Assembly (NCBI GenBank): GCA_033675265.1
Contig: JAUJYZ010000084.1
Span: forward strand, 1 to 64,000
Reading direction: 5' to 3'
Source: Actinostola sp. cb2023
Taxonomy: Eukaryota; Cnidaria; Anthozoa; Actiniaria; Actinostolidae
DNA length: 64,000 bases
Shown here piece after piece: positions 55,320 to 64,000 of the stretch (positions are counted from its first letter, which is position 1; each line of letters starts with the position of its first letter). The position numbers were made by a program, and so were the translations under genes. The notes under the pieces are model-generated. The model saw only the letters and a list, made by a program, of their open reading frames with translations, ran no database searches and had not been told where the DNA came from.

Positions 55320-56044
55320 CAGGGGCGTAGCGTGCTTTTTTTGCAATGTACGCACATAGCAACGAGCGCCAGAGGCGTGAGCTTCTAGGGGGGTGAGGGG
55401 GCATTCCCCCCCTGAAAATTTAGAAATCTAGAGCCTTGAAAATACCATTTTCTTCGTTTTCCAGCGGACTTTCTCGCTACATAAATACATAGTAAAATGC
55501 ATTTATCACTCAGTTTTATGGGGGGATTTATGTAAAGGTTATATAAAGGATTCAGAAAAGGATTTATGTAAAGGTTGTGTAAATGATTTATGAGTATTGG
55601 TGAAAGGATTTATGTAAACGGGTTATATGATACCGCTACCGTTATATCATAGCAATATAATAACCCGAGGCGAAGCCAGTTTTTTGGTATCTATTTTGTT
55701 TGAGACTGTACTAACTACAATCATCATTATACATGCCTACAATGACTGACTGAAAGGGGAAATGTATTGGGGGACACAATCTGACGAGCGGCGAAGGTGC
55801 GGGCTCGTAGGAGGATGCGGGGGTATGCTCCCCGAAACTTTTTTGAGGTATAGGGTCTCCAAAATAGCATTTTTCTGCCTTCTGTGAGTAGTTTCCAGCA
55901 AGTAATCTGCCGTGAGCTGTTAAGATTTTGTCTTAGATTTCATTTTATTTTAAATATTTTTATGTTTTTTATAATATATACATATATTAAGGATTTTAAA
56001 TTGTACGCACGTGCGTACGGGCGTATATGCACGCTACGCCCCTG
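55320..56044. mobile_element. CAGGGGCGTAGCGTGC TIR element
   Basis: The left end CAGGGGCGTAGCGTGC mirrors GCACGCTACGCCCCTG on the right; the next-inner part includes ACGCAC repeats. No target duplication fits exactly. The right half recurs at 42540-43030. Non-coding. CAGGGGCG-type ends are seen in hAT-like elements, but the class is not settled here. Confidence 0.7.
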
Positions 56045-56461
56045 ACACACTATTAGACACTCACTAGTACTCTTGTTTTCTTGTGTTCCTTTGCATCTAA
56101 TAAACACTGACAGCTACTTAGTAGTGCCCAGGTTTATTGGAATCACTCTAAACTCGTGAAATAAAAATTCAATGTTAGCCGTGTGTATTTTAAAAATAGT
56201 CAAATAGACACAAAAGAAAACAATGCAAATAAGGTGTTCTAGTGTCTAATTAGTCTACTAACTGTTCCACAGGTTTATTGAAAACCTAACCAAAGAATTA
56301 AAACGAACTATATACATAATTCTAAGCTAACTAGGCTAACTATCAAGTTATCTATGTTAATAGTTGATCAACAAGATCAAAACTTTGCAAGGTGTATTTG
56401 CTGGTTTGCACGTGGTGTTGGTACCCGATAACAAAGCATTCCTGATTAGATTATCTATGTA

Positions 56462-56971
56462 CACCTATTTCAAAAAACGTTGGCATCTGAAATCTGAATC
56501 TGAAATCTGAATCTGACCTAAAAACACTCGTAGCCACACTATTCGCCAATGCAGGTCTTCCACTAAAGGTCGTGGCATATTCCAGTAAATACAAGATAGA
56601 TCACAACTCATACCCACAATAATAATACAGATTTTGTGCATTACAATCCCTCTCGGTCTCAGATTTCAGATTCAGATTTCAGATGGCAACGTATTTTGAA
56701 TACACCTATTTCAAAAAACGTTGTCGCGTTCAAAGCAACAAGCGTCAAGCCAAGACCCAAGTGATGCTGGTTATGTGCTGACAATTATTTAAATCACAAT
56801 TGTTTCTATAAGGACTAATTACAAAATGTGAACATTTTCATTTTCACACTTCGTTCCATAGAAAATAGGTCTGATTTGAATAATTTGCCAACACAAAACC
56901 AGCAATCACTTCAGTCTTGGCTTGATGCTTGTTGCTTCAGTTGAACACGACAACGTTAGTTGAAATAGGTG
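56462..56971. mobile_element. Two CACCTATTTCAAAAAACGTTG MITEs, one probably inserted in the other
   Basis: Both 56462 and 56703 begin CACCTATTTCAAAAAACGTTG after TA. The first has inner arms of repeated AATCTGAAATCTG words mirrored at about 56655-56690 and lacks its final few bases. The second has arms GCAACAAGCGTCAAGCCAAG mirrored at 56920-56945 and ends GTTGAAATAGGTG at 56971. The missing end of the first suggests the second landed in its terminal TA. Confidence 0.7.
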
Positions 56972-56977
56972 TGTGGG

Positions 56978-57105
56978 TGATATAATAATAATAATAATAA
57001 CTTTATTTATATAGCGCTTTTACATGGACAACTTACAAAGCACTTTACAACTGATACAACTAAAATAAACGTAATCATAATCCCCCCCCCCCCCCCCCCC
57101 CCCCT
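56978..57105. repeat. (AAT)n plus GCGCTTTACA repeat fragment and C-run
   Basis: ATAATAATAA is followed by CTTTATTTATATAGCGCTTT and GCACTTTACAACTG, a dispersed repeat also seen near 49625-49680 and 55210. A run of about 20 C closes it (57083-57104). Confidence 0.75.
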
Positions 57106-57191
57106 TAAATCTTAAACCTAATCCTAAAGTGTTAAAAATAGAGTTTAAAAATATCAAATATGATATATATAATATGATATGTACCACCAAC

Positions 57192-57307
57192 ATGGCTACT
57201 ACACCCGGCCTTAATGTACTTCACTATTTCCCGAAATTGATTGCAATCCAGCATGCAAGGCAAGATGGCTGCGTATACAACGAACATGCCTTGTTTGAAG
57301 ATCCTTG
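57192..57307 (+). other. Possible first coding exon, unidentified
   Basis: ATG at 57192 opens MATTPGLNVLHYFPKLIAIQ and reads on to ALFEDPW at a donor-like CCTTG/GTAGGC. The composition is protein-like. An AG-preceded stretch reading HLNLETTRWEESAVLVAKSL lies at about 57359-57440, but in an incompatible phase. Satellite B follows directly, so a multi-exon gene would have to span it. I do not recognise the protein. Confidence 0.2.
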
Positions 57308-57472
57308 GTAGGCCTTTTTATTAAGTAAAGCTAGATATAAGTGTTTTTCAGGAGACCATCTTAATTTGGAGACAACTCGCTGGGAAGAATCGGCCGTTTT
57401 GGTGGCTAAATCACTGGAGTGCGTTGTTTGTCTGTCACACTAAAATACAACAATGCCGAAATATTAATACAA

Positions 57473-60400
57473 GTTAGACGAGTTCTAACCCTTAGGTTAG
57501 CTAAGCCACGGCTTAAGTTAGACGAGTTCTAACCCTTAGGTTAGCTAAGCCACGGCTTAAGTTAGACGAGTTCTAACCTTTGGGTTAGCTAAGCCACGGC
57601 TTAAGTTAGACGAGTTCTAACCCTTAGGTTAGCTAAGCCATGGCTTAAGTTAGACGAGTTCTAACCCTTAGGTTAGCTAAGCCATGGCTTAAGTTAGACG
57701 AGTTCTAACCCTTAGGTTAGCTAAGCCACGGCTTAAGTTAGACGAGTTCTAACCTTTAGGTTAGCTAAGCCACGGCTTAAGTTAGACGAGTTCTAACCCT
57801 TAGGTTAGCTAAGCCACGGCTTAAATTAGACGAGTTCTAACCCTTAGGTTAGCTAAGCCACGGCTTAAGTTAGACGAGTTCTAACCCTTAGGTTAGCTAA
57901 GCCATGGCTTGAGTTAGACGAGTTCTAATCCTTAGGCTAGCTAAGCCACGGCTTAAGTTAGACGAGTTCTAACCCTTAGGTTAGCTAAGCCATGGCTTAA
58001 GTTAGACGAGTTCTAACCCTTAGGTTAGCTAAGCCACGGCTTAAGTTAGACGAGTTCTAACCCTTAGGTTAGCTAAGCCACGGCTTAAGTTAGACGAGTT
58101 CTAACCCTTAGGTTAGCTAAGCCATGGCTTGAGTTAGACGACTTCTAATCCTTAAGCTAGCTAAGCAATGGCATAAGTTAGACGAGTTCTAACCCTTAGG
58201 TTAGCTAACCCATGGCTTACGTTAGACGAGTTCTAACCCTTAGGTTAGCTAAGCCATGGCTTAAGTTAGACGAGTTCTAACCCTTAGGTTAGCTAAGCCA
58301 CGGCTTAAGTTAGACGAGTTCTAACCTTTAGGTTAGCTAAGCCACGGCTTAAGTTAGACAAGTTCTAAACCTTAAGTTAGCTAAGCCATCGCTTAAGTTA
58401 GACGAGTTCTAACCCTTAGGTTAGCTAAGCCATGGCTTAAGTTAGACGAGTTCTAACACTTAGGTTAGCTAAGCCACGGCTTAAGTTAGACGAGTTCTAA
58501 CCCTTAGGTTAGCTAAGCCATGGCTTAGGTTAGACGTGTTCTAACACTTAGGTTAGCTAAGCCACGGCTTAAGTTAGACGAGTTCTAACCCTTAGGTTAG
58601 CTAAGCCATGGCTTGAGTTAGACGAGTTCTAATCCTTAGGCTAGCTAAGCCACGGCTTAAGTTAGACGAGTTCTAACCCTTAGGTTAGCTAAGCCATGGC
58701 TTGAGTTAGACGAGTTCTAATCCTTAGGCTAGCTAAGCAATGGCTTAAGTTAGACGAGTTCTAACCCTTAGGATAGCTAACCCATGGCTTACGTTAGACG
58801 AGTTCTAACCATTAGGTTAGCTAAGCCATGGCTTAAGTTAGACGAGTTCTAACCCTTAGGTTAGCTAAGCCACTGCTTAGTTAGACGAGTTCTAACCTTT
58901 AGGTTAGCTAAGCCAAGGCTTAAGTTAGACAAGTTCTAAACCTTAGGTTAGCTAAGCCATGGCTTAAGTTAGACGAGTTCTAACCCTTAGGTTAGCTAAG
59001 CCATGGCTTAAGTTAGACGAGTTCTAACACTTAGGTTAGCTAAGCCACGGCTTAAGTTAGACGAGTTCTAACCCTTTGGTTAGCTAAGCCATGGCTTAAG
59101 TTAGACGAGTTCTAACACTTAGGTTAGCTAAGCCATGGCTTAAGTTAGACGAGTTCTAACCCTTAGGTTAGCTAAGCCACGGCTTAAGTTAGACGAGTTC
59201 TAACCCTTAGGTTAGCTAAGCCATGGCTTAAGTTAGACGAGTTCTAACCCTTAGGTTAGCTAAGCCACGGCTTAAGTTAGACGAGTTCTAACCCTTAGGT
59301 TAGCTAAGCCACGGCTTAAGTTAGACGAGTTCTAACCTTTAGGTTAGCTAAGCCACGGCTTAAGTTAGACAAGTTCTAAACCTTAGGTTAGCTAAGCCAT
59401 GGCTTAAGTTAGACGAGTTCTAACCCTTAGGTTAGCTAAGCCATGGCTTAAGTTAGACGAGTTCTAACACTTAGGTAATAGCTAAGCCACGGCTTAAGTT
59501 AGACGAGTTCTAACCCTTAGGTTAGCTAAGCCATGGCTTAAGTTAGACGAGTTCTAACACTTAGCTAGGTTAGCTAAGCCATGGCTTGAGTTAGACGAGT
59601 TCTAATCTTTAGGCTAGCTAAGCCACGGCTTAAGTTAGACGAGTTCTAACCCTTAGGTTAGCTAAGCCATGGCTTGAGTTAGACGAGTTCTAATCCTTAG
59701 GCTAGCTAAGCAATGGCTTAAGTTAGACGAGTTCTAACCCTTAGGATAGCTAACCCATGGCTTACGTTAGACGAGTTCTAACCCTTAGGTTAGCTAAGCC
59801 ATGGCTTAAGTTAGACGAGTTCTAACCCTTTGGTTAGCTAAGCCATGGCTTAAGTTAGACGAGTTCTAACACTTAGGTTAGCTAAGCCATGGCTTAAGTT
59901 AGACGAGTTCTAACCCTTAGGTTAGCTAAGCCACGGCTTAAGTTAGACGAGTTCTAACCCTTAGGTTAGCTAAGCCATGGCTTAAGTTAGACGAGTTCTA
60001 ACACTTAGGTTAGCTAAGCCACGGCTTAAGTTAGACGAGTTCTAACCCTTAGGTTAGCTAAGCCATGGCTTAAGTTAGACGAGTTCTAACCCTTAGGTTA
60101 GCTAAGCCACGGCTTAAGTTAGACGAGTTCTAACCCTTAGGTTAGCTAAGCCACGGCTTAGTTAGACGAGTTCTAACCTTTAGGTTAGCTAAGCCACGGC
60201 TTAAGTTAGACAAGTTCTAAACCTTAGGTTAGCTAAGCCATGGCTTAAGTTAGACGAGTTCTAACCCTTAGGTTAGCTAAGCCATGGCTTAAGTTAGACG
60301 AGTTCTAACACTTAGGTAATAGCTAAGCCACGGCTTAAGTTAGACGAGTTCTAACCCTTAGGTTAGCTAAGCCATGGCTTAAGTTAGACGAGTTCTAACA

Positions 60401-62106
60401 CTTAGGTTAGCTAAGCCATGGCTTAAGTTAGACGAGTTCTAACCCTTAGGTTAGCTAAGCCACGGCTTAAGTTAGACGAGTTCTAACCCTTAGGTTAGCT
60501 AAGCCATGGCTTGAGTTAGACGAGTTCTAATCCTTAGGCTAGCTAAGCAATGGCTTAAGTTAGACGAGTTCTAACCCTTAGGATAGCTAACCCATGGCCT
60601 ACGTTAGACGAGTTCTAACCCTTAGGTTAGCTAAGCCATGGCTTAAGTTAGACGAGTTCTAACCCTTAGGTTAGCTAAGCCACTGCTTAGTTAGACGAGT
60701 TCTAACCTTTAGGTTAGCTAAGCCACGGCTTAAGTTAGACAAGTTCTAAACCTTAGGTTAGCTAAGCCATGGCTTAAGTTAGACGAGTTCTAACCCTTAG
60801 GTTAGCTAAGCCATGGCTTAAGTTAGACGAGTTCTAACACTTAGGTTAGCTAAGCCATGGCTTAAGTTAGACGAGTTCTAACACTTAGGTTAGCTAAGCC
60901 ATGGCTTAAGTTAGACGAGTTCTAACCCTTAGGTTAGCTAAGCCACGGCTTAAGTTAGACGAGTTCTAACCCTTAGGTTAGCTAAGCCATGGCTTAAGTT
61001 AGACGAGTTCTAACACTTAGGTTAGCTAAGCCACGGCTTAAGTTAGACGAGTTCTAACCCTTAGGCTAGCTAAGCCATGGCTTAAGTTAGACGAGTTCTA
61101 ACCCTTAGGTTAGCTAAGCCACGGCTTAAGTTAGACGAGTTCTAACCCTTAGGTTAGCTAAGCCACGGCTTAAGTTAGACGAGTTCTAACCTTTAGGTTA
61201 GCTAAGCCACGGCTTAAGTTAGACAAGTTCTAAACCTTAGGTTAGCTAAGCCATGGCTTAAGTTAGACGAGTTCTAACCCTTAGGTTAGCTAAGCCATGG
61301 CTTAAGTTAGACGAGTTCTAACACTTAGGTAATAGCTAAGCCACGGCTTAAGTTAGACGAGTTCTAACCCTTAGGTTAGCTAAGCCATGGCTTAAGTTAG
61401 ACGAGTTCTAACACTTAGGTTAGCTATGCCACGGCTTAAGTTAGACGAGTTCTAACCCTTAGGTTAGCTAAGCCATGGCTTAAGTTAGACGAGTTCTAAC
61501 ACTTAGGTTAGCTAAGCCACGGCTTAAGTTAGACGAGTTCTAACCCTTAGGTTAGCTAAGCCATGGCTTAAGTTAGACGAGTTCTAACACTTAGGTTAGC
61601 TAAGCCACGGCTTAAGTTAGACGAGTTCTAACCCTTAGGTTAGCTAAGCCATGGCTTAAGTTAGACGAGTTCTAACCCTTAGGTTAGCTAAGCCACGGCT
61701 TAAGTTAGACGAGTTCTAACCCTTAGGTTAGCTAAGCCACGGCTTAAGTTAGACGAGTTCTAACCCTTAGGTTAGCTAAGCCATGGCTTGAGTTAGACGA
61801 GTTCTAATCCTTAGGCTAGCTAAGCAATGGCTTAAGTGAGACGAGTTCTAACCCTTAGGATAGCTAACCCATGGCTTAAGTTAGACGAGTTCTAACCCTT
61901 AGGTTAGCTAAGCCATGGCTTAAGTTAGACGAGTTCTAACCCTTAGGTTAGCTAAGCCACGGCTTAAGTTAGACAAGTTCTAAACCTTAGGTTAGCTAAG
62001 CCATGGCTTAAGTTAGACGAGTTCTAACCCTTAGGTTAGCTAAGCCATGGCTTAAGTTAGACGAGTTCTAACACTTAGGTTAGCTAAGCCACGGCTTAAG
62101 TTAGAC
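57473..62106. repeat. Satellite B: 44-bp tandem array, about 105 copies
   Basis: The unit is GTTAGACGAGTTCTAACCCT followed by TAGGTTAGCTAAGCC, then A(T/C)GGCTTAA, 44 bp in all. Units alternate irregularly between CCATGG and CCACGG; the CCATGG form makes the perfect palindrome TAAGCCATGGCTTA. Diagnostic variants recur as cassettes (TAGGTAATAGC at 59473, 60314 and 61328; GACAAGTTCTAAAC at about 58358, 58929, 59368, 60209, 60738, 61223 and 61972), which points to higher-order repetition. Non-coding. Confidence 0.97.
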
Positions 62107-63716
62107 CAAGAGACCATGAGGGACAGAGAGGGAGTCTTCCAGTATAGGGTCTGGGATATCTTAATTTCAAAAAATCTATTTTTAGAATGCGGACGTCTGA
62201 GGAAATTAACTTCCGGTTCAAGCAGATGTAAAAATTGTTTTTTTAGGCCGAGTATTTTGACTCTGATTTTGACTGAAATCATCAGAAAAGCATCGCAAGA
62301 ATTTATTTTATATGGAAAGGAGTTGTTTAAGTTCGAACAGAGTACAAAAGTCGCCTTGTGTTGTGGTCTGTAGGATTGAATGAACAACAAAAAACTAAAC
62401 GCCGAAAACTACTGCCAACTCAACAAGAACTGAAGAAGGTCGCTGCATGAAGAAGGTCGCTGTTTGTACTTTCTTCTTCGTGTTCTGCCTTGAACAATTG
62501 AGAAAAACATTCCCAAGAATAGATGTAATCGATTTGAAAGTGCATTAAAGACTAAATCCGATGGAAAATCTAAGGATAAAGTCGTGAAAATTGCTGGTTT
62601 TCCAAAAAGGCTGTTGATTGTTGTATCGTGTGGATGCTGAAAGCTGCCGGCTTCGCCGAAGACTTTCAAAGACGTATTTTCGTCTCTTTCGTCAAACTAT
62701 TTCGTCAGAAAGTGACTTCAATGCATTCTTGGATGTGGTTTAGTGGTATCTTGTAATTATCGTTGTGGCGTTTGAAGAGTTTTCACAAGGCAGAGTCAAA
62801 AAACAAATTTGCCGTGAAACATGATGATGAGCGACAAGACGAGTCACGAGTGAATCAAACAAGCAGTGAAAGTAAGCGTGTTTGTTGTGTGTTTGTGTAT
62901 TTTCTTTACCACTGATTAAAAATGGATTGTGAATATATTTTGTGTGTATAACGGCATCTGAATGACTTGAAATCTCTGTAAAAACTACGGTTTACTTCAT
63001 TCAAGTTTTGATTCAACGTTTACTGGATTCACTGAGTCCACAAGTTGGCTTTTATGGCCGCTTCAGTGAAAATAAAAAGTTGAGCGCAAAACCGTTCAAA
63101 ATTACTTTGTTATCCATCGAGTACCATTTAAAATAGAGGCCGCATCACCGGTATATTGTATTCCCTTGTTTATGACTTTGCTCAGTCAGAATCAAGTAAG
63201 TTTTAAAATATTATTTCTCAAATCAGTTGATGTTAGTTTATACCGACTTTTCTGCCTGGTGCAGCACTTTGCCAAATTAAACTTGGGAAAGACACTCTCT
63301 CAGCAAAGAAAGGGAAACGAAAAATAACACTGATCAGAAAGCAGGTCTCAAATGGAAGAAGAATTATACATTTTGGTGCAGATGAAAGAAGCAGTTGTTG
63401 ACAAAAAGTATTCACTAGCTTCTTTCCGCGGGACATTTACATTTTCTTTGTTATCATCTGACTCATTACTGCCGTCTCAAAAGTCTAATAATCTATAAAT
63501 TATCCGAGCCATTTATAAAAAGTAATCAAATTCAAAAAACAAAACAAAAACATGGTTTTATTTCGCCGGGATAGAGTAAGATAGATCTTAGCCGCCATCT
63601 ACTTTGAACCGGAAGTTCATTTCCTCAGACGTCCGCATTCTAAAAATAGATTTTTTTGAAATTAAGATATCCCAAGAATAGCGCGAGACTCCCTCTCTGT
63701 CCCTTATGGTCTCTTG
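62107..63716. mobile_element. Long-TIR DNA transposon, copy 2, inside satellite B
   Basis: It has the same ends (CAAGAGACCATGAGGGACAG ... GGTCTCTTG) and interior as 20070-21696, in the same orientation. The 7-bp duplication GTTAGAC (62100-62106 and 63717-63723) is part of the satellite unit, so the target can be rebuilt exactly. Small indels and scattered substitutions separate the copies. No transposase is encoded. Confidence 0.92.
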
Positions 63717-64000
63717 GTTAGACGAGTTCTAACCCTTAGGTTAGCTAAGCCATGGCTTAAGTTAGACGAGTTCTAACACTTAGGTTAGCTAAGCCATGGC
63801 CGCTTAAGTTAGACGAGTTCTAACCCTTAGGTTAGCTAAGCCACGGCTTAAGTTAGACGAGTTCTAACCCTTAGGTTAGCTAAGCCATGGCTTAAGTTAG
63901 ACGAGTTCTAACACTTAGGTTAGCTAAGCCACGGCTTAAGTTAGACGAGTTCTAACCCTTAGGTTAGCTAAGCCACGGCTTAAATTAGACAAGTTCCAAG
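63717..64000. repeat. Satellite B, continuation
   Basis: The 44-bp array resumes in phase immediately after the inserted transposon and runs off the window end. Confidence 0.97.

Noticed and set aside
57473..62106. Telomeric repeat, because of CTAACCCTTAGG words
   Set aside because: TTAGG/CTAACC occurs once per 44-bp unit and is not a run of TTAGGG or TTAGG; it is an interstitial satellite.

Overview
The window is animal (metazoan) genomic DNA: two conserved genes broken by GT-AG introns, a polymerase III tRNA gene with internal A and B boxes, two satellite arrays and dozens of transposon-derived repeats. The repeat types (TA-flanked palindromic MITEs, a TTAA-flanked CCC/GGG element, a K02A2.6-like Ty3/gypsy relic) are typical of marine invertebrates such as cnidarians, amphioxus or molluscs. 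I cannot fix the phylum from sequence alone.

Layout. Positions 1-18662 are one tandem satellite of about 200 copies of a 93-bp unit, each carrying a perfect ATTTGCAT octamer; its left end lies outside the window. Positions 18663-29340 hold decayed repeats: an old fold-back element with CACGTG motifs, a 1.63-kb long-TIR DNA transposon nested in it (copy 1), and a rotted Ty3/gypsy element enclosed by about 0.5-kb inverted repeats. Positions 29343-37974 hold a five-exon selenoprotein W gene whose selenocysteine TGA (32298-32300) lies in a 25-nt microexon. Its introns carry several MITEs and a 2.4-kb low-complexity fold-back. Positions 38104-45190 hold more mobile elements and a few exon-like fragments, including a minus-strand SAP-like exon. 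A tRNA-Gly(CCC) gene lies at 45191-45262, about 200 bp before ALKBH6 (45469-52560), an eight-exon 2-oxoglutarate/Fe(II) dioxygenase gene whose last exon is followed by a partial tandem copy of itself. Positions 52864-57472 are a dense repeat field that includes three MITEs abutting each other and sharing their TA dinucleotides. Positions 57473-64000 are a second satellite (44-bp unit) interrupted by transposon copy 2 with an exact 7-bp target duplication.

The two genes are transcribed in the same direction and encode unrelated conserved functions: a small thioredoxin-fold selenoprotein and a nucleic-acid dioxygenase. No operon-like logic is implied. The most notable points are the selenocysteine microexon (no SECIS found by eye), the long-TIR transposon family with 7-bp target duplications in two contexts, the octamer-bearing satellite, the chained MITEs, and the tandem duplication of the ALKBH6 C-terminal coding segment.
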